The notes: generated by a model not told the origin, from the letters alone. Positions 1 through 9,122 are shown, numbered from the stretch's first letter. The stretch: 64,000 nucleotides of DNA from JAIQFV01 sp041494885 (GCA_041494885.1 JBGQBO010000022.1:1-64000), one strand, 5' to 3'. A program made the numbers and translations.

Positions 1-139
1 ACTGGTTACCGCCCATGTCTGTCTCTGTCAATCCCGCCGTGGCGGGTGACCCACCAACTGGAGAGCCGGATGCGGGAGACCCGCCTGTCCGGTTCGGAGG
101 GGGGAGGGGCCGAAGCCAATCGGCTCTTCCTACCCCTAT
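1..139 (+). mobile_element. Group II intron, 3' end (domains V and VI), partial
   Basis: Positions 63-95 fold as a group II intron domain V. The lower stem pairs GAGCCGGA (63-70) with TCCGGTTC (88-95) and contains the catalytic AGC triad with its G-U wobble. The upper stem GCGG/CCGC is capped by a GA-rich loop. A run of G (96-109) and a hairpin ending near CCTACCCCTAT (129-139) look like domain VI with the branch-point A and the 3' splice site. This arrangement is typical of bacterial introns, and the short G-rich link to domain VI recalls class C. The rest of the intron and any reverse transcriptase lie off the left edge, so whether it is intact cannot be judged. The exact 3' boundary is an estimate. 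Confidence 0.7.
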
Positions 140-469
140 TTTGATATTGAACTTTGCTAATGGCTAGGTTGGGTTTGAACCATCCACCAGCTTCCGCTGG
201 TGGGATTTTGCGGGTGAGCCTTGCCGGTCGGCAGGTTGACTCCGAACTGTCCCCCACCTGCCGGTGGAGGGATTTGAGTCTTGGAAATATCGAATGATTC
301 CGAATCCCGACGATCGGATCCCCCTGACACTCGACCCCACTTACGAGGCCCAAAATCCTTGACTCACCTATACAATCAGCTTAGACTCACCGCAATTTTG
401 CGGGATTTGAGAGCGCGGACACCAACTCATTGCCGCTCACCTGTAACTTCATTCCAAGGAGTTCTTCGT
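140..469. other. Non-coding region between intron end and symporter gene
   Basis: About 330 bases without a convincing gene. It holds a short hairpin at 184-203 (CCACCAGC, loop TTCC, GCTGGTGG) followed by GATTTT, and further small inverted repeats built on CCACC/GGTGG around 225-270. Class C group II introns often sit just downstream of hairpins, but here the hairpin lies after the intron's 3' end. The symporter promoter is annotated separately. Long open frames across this stretch on either strand have no coding character. Confidence 0.5.
359..387 (+). promoter_or_regulatory. Predicted sigma70-type promoter of the symporter gene
   Basis: TTGACT (359-364) and TAGACT (382-387) are separated by 17 bp. 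Each differs from the consensus at one and two positions respectively. The predicted start near 394 leaves a leader of about 75 nt before the TTG start at 470. Seen in sequence; activity is inferred. Confidence 0.45.
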
Positions 470-2017
470 TTGGGGCTCAGGCCGCTCGATTTTTTCATCA
501 TCATCATTTATCTCGTCGGTATTACCCTTTTTGGCGCCCGCTTCCGGAAAAGACAAAAATCCATCAAGGACTACTTTCTCGGGGGCAAGACGGTCCCCTG
601 GTGGGCCATTTGTCTTTCCATCGTCGCCACCGAAACCTCCACCTTGACCGTGATCAGTACCCCGGGGATCGCTTACGGCGGGAATCTCGCATTCATTCAG
701 CTCGTGTTTGGTTATGTGATCGGGCGCTTCATCATTTCGTTCCTGTTTATCCCGCATTATTACAAGGGTGAACTTTACACCGCCTATGAACTGATGCGCC
801 GCCGTTTCGGGGAGCGGATCAAAAACTACACTGCTTCCATTTTTTTGATCATGCGCGGGTTGGCCGAAGGCGTCCGCGTCTTTGCCATATCCATTGTGGT
901 TAATATTGCGCTGACTTCCCTCTTCGGTCGCCTCGGGCTGAAGCACGGAGATGTCTGGTCGATCATCATCATTACGCTCCTGACCCTTTTCTACACCTTT
1001 GAAGGCGGCATGACCGCAGTCATTTGGACCGATGTCATTCAGCTTTGCATCTACATTGGCGGAACGCTGATCGCCTTTGGAATGATCTGGCATCGCATTC
1101 CCGGAGGGTTATCCGATATTGTCTCAATGGCCGGCCCGAAGCTCTCTTTCCTGGACTTCACTTTCTCGTTGACCCGGACCTACACGTTTTGGGCGGGGAT
1201 CTTCGGCGGGACTTTTCTCACTATGGCGAGTCACGGAACCGACCAGTTGATCGTGCAGCGGCTGCTGACCGCGCGTAACGAACACGACAGCAAGAAGGCG
1301 CTCATCACCAGTGGATTTGTGGTGCTCTTCCAGTTCTCGCTTTTCCTCTTCATCGGAGTAATGCTGTGGGTCTTCTATCAGAAGTTTCCAACAACCCTGG
1401 TCTTTAAGACCAACGACTACATCTTCCCCACCTTCGTCATTACGCAGCTTCCCACCGGAATTTCAGGCCTCATCGTGGCCGCCATCCTCGCCGCTGCCAT
1501 GGCCAATCTTTCGAGCTCTCTTAATTCTTTAGCTTCCACAACCCTGATGGATTTTTATAAACCCTTGTTCCGGCCGCAAGCGACCGACCTGCACTATCTC
1601 CGTCTTTCACGCTGGCTGACCGTGGGGTGGGGATTGATTCTGATCGGCATTGCGGTGCTCGCCCGACAATGGGGATCGGTGCTCGAAGTCGGACTGACGA
1701 TCGCTTCGGTGACCTATGGAGCGCTCCTGGGAATCTTTCTGATGGGAGTACTGACTCGCGCAGCCAACGAGCGTGGCGGGATGATTGGTATGACGGTCAG
1801 TCTGATCACCATGGTGGCAATCCAGTTTTTTCCCAAATGGGCGCCCGCTTGGAATGAGTGGGTCGGGACGGGATGGCTCCAGATTGCGCCTTCGCATATT
1901 CTGAAGATCGGATGGCCGTGGTATACGCTCATCGGCACGGCAGTCACCTTCGCCGTGGGGATGATTTTCAGCAAGATCCTCAAACCCGGACCAGCAGCCC
2001 CCACTTCTTCACACTGA
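470..2017 (+). CDS. Sodium:solute symporter (SSS family)
   Basis: Integral membrane Na+-coupled symporter of about 515 residues, the usual length for the SSS family (13 or so membrane spans). The first span begins almost at the N-terminus (LDFFIIIIYLVGITLFGARF), followed by the family-typical cytoplasmic stretch KSIKDYFLGGKTVPWW. Around residues 343-356 the segment MANLSSSLNSLAS matches the helix that carries the Na2-site serines. The open frame extends back to 281, but that stretch is not hydrophobic or family-like. I chose TTG at 470 because AAGGAG at 456-461 sits 8 nt upstream. The substrate cannot be read from sequence; sugars, amino acids, pantothenate and sialic acid are all known for the family. 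The stop overlaps an ATG at 2017 in the downstream permease frame, so the two transporters are probably co-transcribed. Confidence 0.88.
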   Translation: MGLRPLDFFIIIIYLVGITLFGARFRKRQKSIKDYFLGGKTVPWWAICLSIVATETSTLTVISTPGIAYGGNLAFIQLVFGYVIGRFIISFLFIPHYYKGELYTAYELMRRRFGERIKNYTASIFLIMRGLAEGVRVFAISIVVNIALTSLFGRLGLKHGDVWSIIIITLLTLFYTFEGGMTAVIWTDVIQLCIYIGGTLIAFGMIWHRIPGGLSDIVSMAGPKLSFLDFTFSLTRTYTFWAGIFGGTFLTMASHGTDQLIVQRLLTARNEHDSKKALITSGFVVLFQFSLFLFIGVMLWVFYQKFPTTLVFKTNDYIFPTFVITQLPTGISGLIVAAILAAAMANLSSSLNSLASTTLMDFYKPLFRPQATDLHYLRLSRWLTVGWGLILIGIAVLARQWGSVLEVGLTIASVTYGALLGIFLMGVLTRAANERGGMIGMTVSLITMVAIQFFPKWAPAWNEWVGTGWLQIAPSHILKIGWPWYTLIGTAVTFAVGMIFSKILKPGPAAPTSSH

Positions 2018-2088
2018 TGGACAGGCGAAGGAGCGATGGATCGGGGCTGAAACTTTTCAAAGGATTAAGACCGTCACCCGCTGACCAC

Positions 2089-3474
2089 ATGACCTCTTCT
2101 TCCGAAAAACTTGTTCGTGGCCTGACGCTTGTCGACGCGTCCTCGATCATCATGGGCACGGTTATCGGGACTGGGATCTTCATCGTTCCCGCGTACATGG
2201 CCCAGGCTATGGGCACTCCCCTTCTGGTCTTTGCCGTATGGATTTTTGCCGGCTTCCTTTCGTTGGCAGGCGCCTTGACGTACGCGGAACTAGGCGCCGC
2301 GTTCCCGGCGGCAGGAGGCGAGTACGTTTACATACGCGAGGCCTACGGCCCCCTGTTCGGTTTCCTGTACGGCTGGACCTACTTTCTGGTCGGCAAGACA
2401 GGGTCGCTGGCGACCTTGGCGACAGGCTTCGCGCTCTATTTCAGTGACTTGGTTCCGCTTCACAAGATCTATTTTCGTTACGAATACAGTTTCTTCGGAC
2501 ATCCCGCGGCCATCACCTTGAGTCATCAGGTGTTGGTGGCAATCGGGATTATTTGCTTTCTGTCTGTGGTGAATGTTTTTGGGGTGGTGACGGGAGGGCG
2601 GCTTCAGAGCTTTCTCACCGCTCTCAAGGTAGGGATTATTTTGTTGCTTGTGGTTCTGGGATTGACGATCGGGCATGGTTCCGCTTCCAACCTCTCATCC
2701 CATTTGACGCCCGTCGCCCAGACCGGACTACTGAGCCTGTTCGGCGTCGCCATGGTCAAGGCGCTGTGGGCCTACGATGGCTGGAACAACGGCAACATGG
2801 TGGCTGGAGAAATCAAGAACCCTCAACGCAACCTGCCGCTTGCGCTCATCTATGGGACCAGCGGAGTCATGCTTCTTTATCTGCTGGTCAATCTGATGTA
2901 CTTCTACATTCTTCCAATTGACCGCGTGGCCGCCTCTCCTCGCGTGGCCGCGGAAGTCGCGCGCACCTTCCTGGGAAATGCGGGCGGAACCTTTGTGGTC
3001 GTGGCAGTCCTGATTTCGTGCTTTGCTGCCATCAATGGTTCCATCCTCTCCGGAGCCAGAATTTACTTTGCAATGGCTGAGGACAAGTTGTTCTTCGCCC
3101 GCGTGGCCCGCCTTCACCCCAAATACCGAACCCCGGTTTTTTCTATCCTGGTACAGGCGGTTTGGGCATCCCTGCTCACTCTCACCGGAACCTACGACCA
3201 GCTACTTACCTATGTCATTTTTGCGGAGTGGATTCTTTACGCGCTAGGGACAGCCAGTGTTTTCATTCTTCGCAAGAAGTACCCCGACTTGCCGCGCCCT
3301 TATAAAACATGGGGTTACCCCGTTGTTCCCTTTCTCTTCATCCTGGTCGCTCTGTTTCTGTTGTCGAACACCATCCGCACAGATGCCAAGGATTCCCTCA
3401 TGGGAATCTTTTTAATTGCACTCGGCCTGCCTGCATTCTGGTACTGGCGTAGGAAGCAAGTGGCAAATGGGTAG
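2089..3474 (+). CDS. APC-superfamily amino-acid permease
   Basis: Membrane amino-acid transporter of about 461 residues with the 12-span layout of the APC superfamily. The first span has the unwound substrate-binding motif GTVIGTGIFIVP (about residues 19-30), and the family-typical segment TYAELGAAFPAAGGEYVYIREAYGP follows in two pieces around residues 65-90. KALWAYDGWNN near residue 225 resembles LAT/SteT-like exchangers. Start choice is uncertain. ATG at 2089 gives a normal short N-terminus; ATG at 2017 overlaps the symporter stop (TGATG) and would add 24 basic residues through translational coupling. Neither has a good ribosome binding site. Substrate is unknown; exchange of neutral amino acids is typical of the closest families. 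Confidence 0.87.
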   Translation: MTSSSEKLVRGLTLVDASSIIMGTVIGTGIFIVPAYMAQAMGTPLLVFAVWIFAGFLSLAGALTYAELGAAFPAAGGEYVYIREAYGPLFGFLYGWTYFLVGKTGSLATLATGFALYFSDLVPLHKIYFRYEYSFFGHPAAITLSHQVLVAIGIICFLSVVNVFGVVTGGRLQSFLTALKVGIILLLVVLGLTIGHGSASNLSSHLTPVAQTGLLSLFGVAMVKALWAYDGWNNGNMVAGEIKNPQRNLPLALIYGTSGVMLLYLLVNLMYFYILPIDRVAASPRVAAEVARTFLGNAGGTFVVVAVLISCFAAINGSILSGARIYFAMAEDKLFFARVARLHPKYRTPVFSILVQAVWASLLTLTGTYDQLLTYVIFAEWILYALGTASVFILRKKYPDLPRPYKTWGYPVVPFLFILVALFLLSNTIRTDAKDSLMGIFLIALGLPAFWYWRRKQVANG

Positions 3475-3630
3475 GAACGGAGTTACGCCTTCTTGCTTGG
3501 CTGGCAGGCCTGGGGATCCGTTTGAGAGAACCCTCCAGGCTTACATCTTGACGTAAACGTAAAGAGGAGATATCATGACAGGGATCGAATGCAAAACCAA
3601 TCTGAACTTTAAATCGATGGAGGGGTGTTT

Positions 3631-3966
3631 ATGACACGACGTTTGAGTAGTGTTCTTCTGGTTCTTGCCCTTGTGCTTACCGCTTCGATGCTTTATGCCG
3701 CCGATGATAGCTGGACTGGGACCATCAGCGATTCGCATTGCGGCGCGATGCATGCCAAGGCCAGCAAGGCTGCAGAGACCTGCGTGGAGAAATGCATCAA
3801 AGGTGGTAATTCCTATGTGTTCGTCAATGGTGCCGACAGCAAGGTATATAAGCTGGATCCAGCAGATAAAGCAAAAGCCCATGGTGGTCACGAGGTAAAG
3901 GTCACGGGGACCTTGGATGGCGACACCATTCATGTGAAATCGATTGAAGCCGCGGGGAAGATGTAA
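3631..3966 (+). CDS. Small secreted protein, DUF5818-like
   Basis: A 111-residue protein with a clear signal peptide (RRLSSVLLVLALVLTASMLYA, cleavage after AxA-type LYA near residue 22). The mature part has SDSHCGAMH, a CVEKC pair, and then GGNSYVFVNGADSKVYKLDPADKAKAHGGHEVKVTGTLDG in adjoining pieces. This resembles a small periplasmic family that I recall from Acidobacteriota as DUF5818; the family label is from memory and not checked. The three cysteines and histidines could form a disulfide or bind a metal (inference). ATG at 3631 is preceded by GGAGGGG at 3619-3625. It is a single gene, closed by a strong terminator at 4000-4031. Confidence 0.75.
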   Translation: MTRRLSSVLLVLALVLTASMLYAADDSWTGTISDSHCGAMHAKASKAAETCVEKCIKGGNSYVFVNGADSKVYKLDPADKAKAHGGHEVKVTGTLDGDTIHVKSIEAAGKM

Positions 3967-3997
3967 ATCCCCAGCACGTGCGACATCCAGGTTATTC

Positions 3998-4031
3998 AAA
4001 AAGCACTCCGTTAAATGGAGTGCTTTTTTTT
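3998..4031. terminator. Bidirectional rho-independent terminator
   Basis: Stem AAAGCACTCC (4000-4009) and GGAGTGCTTT (4017-4026) with a 7-nt loop. It is followed by T's to 4031 on the plus strand and preceded by A's, so it also reads as stem plus T-tract on the minus strand. It lies between two convergent units, the small secreted protein and the end of the rimP-truB operon, and can serve both. Confidence 0.88.
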
Positions 4032-4070
4032 GGATACCGTTCGACCCGAGGATCCCGGGAACATTATTGT

Positions 4071-5021
4071 TTATGCGGTGGAAAGTATGACCTTGGGTTT
4101 GACCTCCGACCAATCATCGCCAGTTCCGCTTGGACCCACAAGGCCGATTCCGACGAGTTCATCGCCATTCGCCATTAAGCGGACCCATTGACGATCCGCG
4201 AGCGAACTGAGGGCAGAATCCTTATCGTTGTCCTGCTTCCGTTCAACCAGGAATGCCATTCCATTTTTGACCCGTTTCAAGTCCTCTTTCTGAATTGAAA
4301 TGGTGGGCATCCAGGGAAGGAGCCTCTCCATGGGAATCAATTGTTTAATCCACTCGCTTGAAGGCACGGTCCCCCCCCTCTCCTTCTGAAGGTGACTGAA
4401 TTCCAGCGCTTGTTTCAGGGTGAATTCGCCACTTGCTAACCTTCTCAAAGAGTTAAGATGTGCCCCGCAACCCAGACTCTTCCCCATTTCGTGGGCCAGA
4501 GAGCGAATATAAGTGCCTCCTGAACACTCCACTCTAAATTCTGCCTCCTCCTCCGAGATCAAAGCCAAATCAAACTGGTAGACCTCGACCTGGATTGGTT
4601 TCAATTCAACGGATTGGTTTTTTCTTGCCAGCCTGTGAGAGGAGACGCCCTGTACCTTCTTGGCTGAAAAGGCAGGTGGAATTTGCTGGATCGGGCCGAG
4701 AAACTGCCCCTTTACACGATCAAGATCTCTCGTCGTGAGGCAGGCAGGTTTTACTTCAGAGGTGGGTGTCCCTTCTGCGTCGTAGGTGGAGGTCGAGAAC
4801 CCAAAGCGGACTGTTCCGCTATACACCTTCCTCGACCCGATGTAGAACTGTTGAAGTCGAGTGGCCCGTCCCAGTGCCACAGGTAGAACACCCGTCGCCA
4901 TCGGGTCCAACGTCCCAAAGTGTCCCACTCGAGGAGAGCCCGAAAGCTTGCGCATCGCAGCGACCACGTCGTGCGAAGTGACTCCTCGGATCTTATCAAT
5001 GACGACGACTCCATCCACCAT
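4071..5021 (-). CDS. truB: tRNA pseudouridine(55) synthase TruB
   Basis: Converts U55 of the T-loop of tRNAs to pseudouridine in the cytoplasm. The 316-residue length fits bacterial TruB with a C-terminal PUA-like region. The catalytic motif GTLDPMATGVLP carries the nucleophilic Asp39, preceded by the usual N-terminus GVVVIDKIRGVTSHDVV. YSGTVRFGFSTSTYDAEG and CSGGTYIRSLAHEMG further match the family. It is the last gene of the rimP-nusA-infB-DUF503-rbfA-truB operon and ends about 40 bp before the bidirectional terminator. ATG at 5021 gives the normal N-terminus, although no strong ribosome binding site precedes it. The DHH-type phosphoesterase gene that often lies between rbfA and truB is missing here. 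Confidence 0.95.
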   Translation of the reverse strand: MVDGVVVIDKIRGVTSHDVVAAMRKLSGSPRVGHFGTLDPMATGVLPVALGRATRLQQFYIGSRKVYSGTVRFGFSTSTYDAEGTPTSEVKPACLTTRDLDRVKGQFLGPIQQIPPAFSAKKVQGVSSHRLARKNQSVELKPIQVEVYQFDLALISEEEAEFRVECSGGTYIRSLAHEMGKSLGCGAHLNSLRRLASGEFTLKQALEFSHLQKERGGTVPSSEWIKQLIPMERLLPWMPTISIQKEDLKRVKNGMAFLVERKQDNDKDSALSSLADRQWVRLMANGDELVGIGLVGPSGTGDDWSEVKPKVILSTA

Positions 5022-5187
5022 GAGTTTTTTGCGATGACCGGGATCAAGATCTTTGATGTGATTGCTGTTGCGGATCGGTGCCGCCGCCTGCCCCGGGAGG
5101 CGGGGTACACGGCGTGCTGGTTTCCGGAGGGAATTCGAGAGGAGCTTCAGTCATTGGATCCAAACAGAGTGAAATCAAATCAAATAT

Positions 5188-5568
5188 TCAACTCTCGTCG
5201 CCCTCCCCACCCGTACCCGAAGATTTCTTAAGTTGTTGGATGACTTCCTCGATGTGGGCGCCATATTCGACCGACTCATCGTATTCAAATGTGATTTCAG
5301 GGGTGTACCGGAGTTTCAACTGGTGTCCCAATTCCCTTCGTATAAAGCCTGCAGCCGCGTGGAGTCCCTGCAGTGTTTTTTTTCTTGCTTCCGCATCACC
5401 ATAAACACTCACATAAATTCGGGCCAACCGGAGGTCGGGGGACATTTTCACCGCGGTGACCGTCGTAAACCCTAAGCGCGGGTCGTGGAGCCGTCGCAGC
5501 AACAACTCTCCCACAGCCATCCTGACCTGGTCAGCAACCTGTTCCGGTCGTCGCGAGGGTGCCTTCAT
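5188..5568 (-). CDS. rbfA: 30S ribosome-binding factor A
   Basis: RbfA binds the 30S subunit late in assembly, near the 5' end of 16S rRNA, and assists its maturation. The protein has a single KH-like fold: RRPEQVADQVRMAVGELL at the N-terminus, then DPRLGFTTVTAVKMSPDLRLARIYVSVYG (two adjoining segments, roughly residues 28-57) and LKLRYTPEITFEYDESVEYGAHIEEV toward the C-terminus. The open frame runs back to 5631, but ATG at 5568 has AAGGACGG just upstream and gives 126 residues, the usual length. It lies between DUF503 and truB in the operon. Confidence 0.93.
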   Translation of the reverse strand: MKAPSRRPEQVADQVRMAVGELLLRRLHDPRLGFTTVTAVKMSPDLRLARIYVSVYGDAEARKKTLQGLHAAAGFIRRELGHQLKLRYTPEITFEYDESVEYGAHIEEVIQQLKKSSGTGGEGDES

Positions 5569-5763
5569 ATCCGTCCTTATACTTGGCAGTCGGGAGTCTT
5601 TATTCCCAGGGAGATCACCCTCTGTCCCCATCGAGAGGGTCGCCGGGTGTTGTACCGAGGCGGGAGCGGGGGATTTCCTGAACCCTTTGAGAAGTGCCGT
5701 TTTCGAAAATCACCAGGCTTACTTTGGCATTCCTCATGGATGAGGGCAGAGACCGTCTCCCTC

Positions 5764-6045
5764 CTACAGGAATTCACGGTGAAACTCGTAATTATTTCCA
5801 GCCAGCGTTCGCTCGGCTTCACGTTCAATGGCACTCATCGTCTTCTCCAAAAAGACGTGATCCGAATTCACGGTAACCACGGCGACCTTAGAAACCTGCC
5901 ACAAATCATTGGCATCCACTTCAGCCACTGAACAGTTGAACTTGGCTCTCAGCCGATCCTTGAGCTGGCGTACTACTTCTCTCTTATCTTTCAAGGATTG
6001 GGCATAGGGGAGATGAACGTCGATGGTAAGAAGCGCGATTTCCAT
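5764..6045 (-). CDS. DUF503 family protein (YlxP-like)
   Basis: A 93-residue protein of the DUF503 family, found between infB and rbfA in many bacteria, including Firmicutes, where it is called YlxP. The match is to the whole short fold: LLTIDVHLPYAQSLKDKREVVRQLKDRLRAKFNCSVAEVD in adjoining pieces, then LWQVSKVAVVTVNSD and SAIEREAERTL. Its role is not firmly known; genomic position points to ribosome maturation or translation. It belongs to the rimP-truB operon, with about 115 bp to infB upstream and 195 bp to the chosen rbfA start. Confidence 0.88.
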   Translation of the reverse strand: MEIALLTIDVHLPYAQSLKDKREVVRQLKDRLRAKFNCSVAEVDANDLWQVSKVAVVTVNSDHVFLEKTMSAIEREAERTLAGNNYEFHREFL

Positions 6046-6161
6046 GGGGCAAGCTGGCCGGCGGGTCTTGACCGGCGTTGTGGCGGAATTAAGAACTGAA
6101 GGATCTAATCCCTGAACAGGATCTGACGAGACGGAAGGACCGGCGGATGCACACCGCAGAT

Positions 6162-9062
6162 TCAGACGGCTTCGGCGGCGACGCGCTCACTCACAAAGGC
6201 CTCGATCACATCCCCTTGCTTGATATCGCTGAAGTTTTGAAGCGTAATGCCGCATTCAAAACCCAACTTCACCTCGCTGACATCATCTTTGAACCGCCTG
6301 AGCGACGCCACGTGGCCCTCATAAATCACGACATTGTCTCGGAGCAGGCGCGCCTCGCTGTTGCGTGAGATTCTCCCATCCAGGATGTAGGATCCAGCCA
6401 CCGTTCCCACCTTGGGAATGCGGAAGGTCTCGCGAACCTCCGCCCGCCCGAGATGTACTTCGCGAAACTTGGCTTCCAGCAGGCCTGTCATGGCTTTCCG
6501 AATCTCGTCGCTGATCTCGTAAATAATGGTATGTAACCGAACGTCGACCTTTTCTTGTTCCGCCAAATCCACCGCCTTTCGTTCCGGCCGAACATTGAAG
6601 CCGATAATGATGGCGTTTGAGGCGGACGCGAGCAGGACGTCGGTTTCCGTAATGGCACCTACACCGCTGTGCAGCACCTTCACCTTCACTTTGTCATTCG
6701 ACAGCTTTTGCACCATGTCGGTGACCACTTCGACAGAACCTTGAACATCTCCCTTCAAAATGAGAGGGAGTTCCTTAATCGCGCCGGTGGCCAGTTGATC
6801 ATGGAGCTGGTCCAAGGTCAGGCGCGAAGACTTGGCCAGGGCGGCTTCACGCAACTTGGTCTGCCGGTACGTCCCAATCTGTCTGGCCTTCATGGTATCG
6901 GCAAGGACTTGGAACTTGTCTCCCGCCTGGGGAACGCCTTCTAGACCCAGCACCTCCACCGGCGTGGCGGGCCCGGCTTCCACCAGTAACTGGCCTTTAT
7001 AATCGAACATGGCGCGAACTTTTCCATACCACGCACCCACGATGAAGGAATCGCTGACATGGAGCGTGCCATTCTGCACGAGCACTGTAGCCACAGCACC
7101 TCGCCCGCGGTCCAACTTCGCTTCCAGGACCGTTCCCGTGGCGGGATTTTCCGAATCCGCCTTCAGCTCGGCAAGATCGGCCACAAGAAGTATCATCTCG
7201 AGTAGTAAATCAATATTGGTATGCTGTTTGGCAGAAACCTCGACGGTGACGATCTTTCCACCCCACTCCTCCGGCATCAAATCCAGTTCGGTCAACTGCT
7301 TCTTGACGCGTTCCGGCAACGCATTGGGCTTGTCGATTTTATTGATCGCGACAATGATGGGCACCTTGGCCGCCCGGGCATGATCAATGGCTTCACGGGT
7401 CTGCTGCATGATCCCGTCGTCGGCGGCGACGACCAGGACCACAATATCCGTAACGCTCGCTCCCCGCGCGCGCATGAGGGTAAACGCCTCATGGCCCGGC
7501 GTATCCAGGAATGTGATCTTCCGTCCCTTGGTTTCAACCTGATACGCCCCGATATGCTGGGTGATGCCCCCGGCTTCCCCTTCGGTCACACTGGTCTTGC
7601 GAATGGCATCCAATAGAGAAGTCTTGCCGTGATCGACATGCCCCATGACGGTCACCACTGGCGGACGTAGAGCCAGGTTCTCCGGGGACGGCGTAGCGAC
7701 TGTATCCATTTGCGCTTCTTCTTCAAAGGTAACGACTTTCGCTTCGGCGTTGAACTCCTTCGCCAGGTCGACGGCCAGTTGGGCATCCAGGGTTTGATTG
7801 ATGGTCACAAAGACGCCTTTTTCCAGGAGCTTCTTGATCAGATCCTTGCCCTTAACATCGAGCTTCTCACTCAAGTCTTTTAAGTTGACCCCCTCAGCAA
7901 TCGTTATGGTGCGGAACTCGCGAGGTAACACCGGTTCCATGCTTCTCGGCTGGGGCCGTAAGCGTCTGAGCAACTCCTCAGCGGGATCATGGCGGTCACG
8001 GCGTGTCGCCCCTCGTGGAGGAAGTCCTGGCCGTCCACGGCGCTGACCCAACGGAGTCGCAGACGGAGCGCTGACGCCCCCCGCCGGCGAGGGTCTCGGA
8101 TGGGGCGTATAAATCGGCCTTTGCAAGCCCGGCTGCCCCGCCGTTTGAGGTGCCAGTCTCTTGGTTGGATGAAGTGCCTTCGTCAAATCCAAGCCCTTCG
8201 AGGGAGCGGTCGATCGGGCATGAGGAGCCTGTAGAGAAGGGCCGCGGTCGCGGGATTGATGCGGAGGGGCGTGCTTGGGAGCCGTCGCGCTCGCAGGCTT
8301 ACCCATTGCCACCTTACGCAATTCCGCCAAAGAGGTAGCGGGTGCCGGTCTTGTATGAGCTGATGCAGAGGGGGCAATTGAAACGGGATGAGCTGGGGCT
8401 GGAGGAGGCTCCAGGATCTGCACTCTTGGAGCGGCCTGAACCGGTGCCGGGGGATGGGAGGGAGTCGGGATCCCTGCAGGCTGGGGTTCAGCCGTTTTCC
8501 CTGGGGGTTGAATCCCCGTGGGGGGAACGGCTGGCGCGGGAGGCGCAAGTTTCTCTGCCGCCTCGATGACCGCCGCCACCACGGGCTCGGGTGTGGGGGG
8601 AGGCGGTTCCATCACCGCGTCTTCCTTCTTCGTCTTTTTCGCTCTTGCGGCTCGGGCGGCTCTTTCTTTTTCCTCCTGAAGGCGCTTCTTTTCGGCGGCT
8701 TTTTCCTCTTCCTTGGCCTTCTTCTCGGCCTCTTTGTGGACCTTCTCTTCATCCTTCTTTAATTTCGCCGCTTCAGCGCGCTGCTTCTTTCGAACTTCCG
8801 CGCGCGCCGCCTTTTCGACCTGGGTTTTTTCCTCCTCCTGCTGTTCCTTTTCCTCGCGTGTTTTTCGGTTGGCGAAATACGTTTCTCGGGCGTCGGGCTT
8901 TAACTTGAAATAGCGGTCCAGGAACTTCTCCACCTCGTCTTTTTCCAGATGACTCGATGAAGTTTTCCCCTTGATACCCAGCGCATTGAGTCGCGTTACA
9001 ATTTCAGCGGCCCGCTTGATTCCCAGATCCTGCGCCAGGTCATAAATTCGAAATTGCGACAT
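6162..9062 (-). CDS. infB: Translation initiation factor IF-2
   Basis: GTPase that brings initiator fMet-tRNA to the 30S subunit and promotes 70S joining. The 966-residue protein has an IF2_N helical domain (residues 1-52), a highly charged Lys/Glu/Ala helix (about 80-150), a long Pro/Ala-rich linker (150-370), a second IF2_N domain (about 380-430), and the G domain. G-motifs are visible: GHVDHGKT near 475, DTPGHEAF near 518, NKID near 573 and SAK near 609. The beta-barrel and C-terminal domains follow. The long Pro-rich linker is common in large IF-2 proteins of this type. A strong site, GGAGGAG, lies 8 nt before ATG. A TATAAT upstream hints at an internal promoter. Confidence 0.97.
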   Translation of the reverse strand: MSQFRIYDLAQDLGIKRAAEIVTRLNALGIKGKTSSSHLEKDEVEKFLDRYFKLKPDARETYFANRKTREEKEQQEEEKTQVEKAARAEVRKKQRAEAAKLKKDEEKVHKEAEKKAKEEEKAAEKKRLQEEKERAARAARAKKTKKEDAVMEPPPPTPEPVVAAVIEAAEKLAPPAPAVPPTGIQPPGKTAEPQPAGIPTPSHPPAPVQAAPRVQILEPPPAPAHPVSIAPSASAHTRPAPATSLAELRKVAMGKPASATAPKHAPPHQSRDRGPSLQAPHARSTAPSKGLDLTKALHPTKRLAPQTAGQPGLQRPIYTPHPRPSPAGGVSAPSATPLGQRRGRPGLPPRGATRRDRHDPAEELLRRLRPQPRSMEPVLPREFRTITIAEGVNLKDLSEKLDVKGKDLIKKLLEKGVFVTINQTLDAQLAVDLAKEFNAEAKVVTFEEEAQMDTVATPSPENLALRPPVVTVMGHVDHGKTSLLDAIRKTSVTEGEAGGITQHIGAYQVETKGRKITFLDTPGHEAFTLMRARGASVTDIVVLVVAADDGIMQQTREAIDHARAAKVPIIVAINKIDKPNALPERVKKQLTELDLMPEEWGGKIVTVEVSAKQHTNIDLLLEMILLVADLAELKADSENPATGTVLEAKLDRGRGAVATVLVQNGTLHVSDSFIVGAWYGKVRAMFDYKGQLLVEAGPATPVEVLGLEGVPQAGDKFQVLADTMKARQIGTYRQTKLREAALAKSSRLTLDQLHDQLATGAIKELPLILKGDVQGSVEVVTDMVQKLSNDKVKVKVLHSGVGAITETDVLLASASNAIIIGFNVRPERKAVDLAEQEKVDVRLHTIIYEISDEIRKAMTGLLEAKFREVHLGRAEVRETFRIPKVGTVAGSYILDGRISRNSEARLLRDNVVIYEGHVASLRRFKDDVSEVKLGFECGITLQNFSDIKQGDVIEAFVSERVAAEAV

Positions 9063-9093
9063 TCAACAACTCCTCCGAGATCGACGGACACGT

Positions 9094-9122
9094 ATTATAA
9101 TCCGCTCCCGATTGTTCCTGAA
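9094..9122 (-). promoter_or_regulatory. Possible internal promoter before infB
   Basis: On the minus strand a perfect TATAAT (plus-strand 9094-9099) lies 17 bp from TTCAGG (9117-9122), which matches only half of the -35 consensus. It is about 30 bp upstream of the infB start. It could add extra infB transcription, but the weak -35 makes this tentative. Confidence 0.3.

Noticed and set aside
6..353. 115-codon open frame on minus strand
   Set aside because: It is antisense to the group II intron domains and has low-complexity Pro/Arg-rich composition.
449..1093. 214-codon open frame on minus strand
   Set aside because: Antisense to the symporter; the translation is hydrophilic, charged and family-less, as expected from a shadow of membrane spans.
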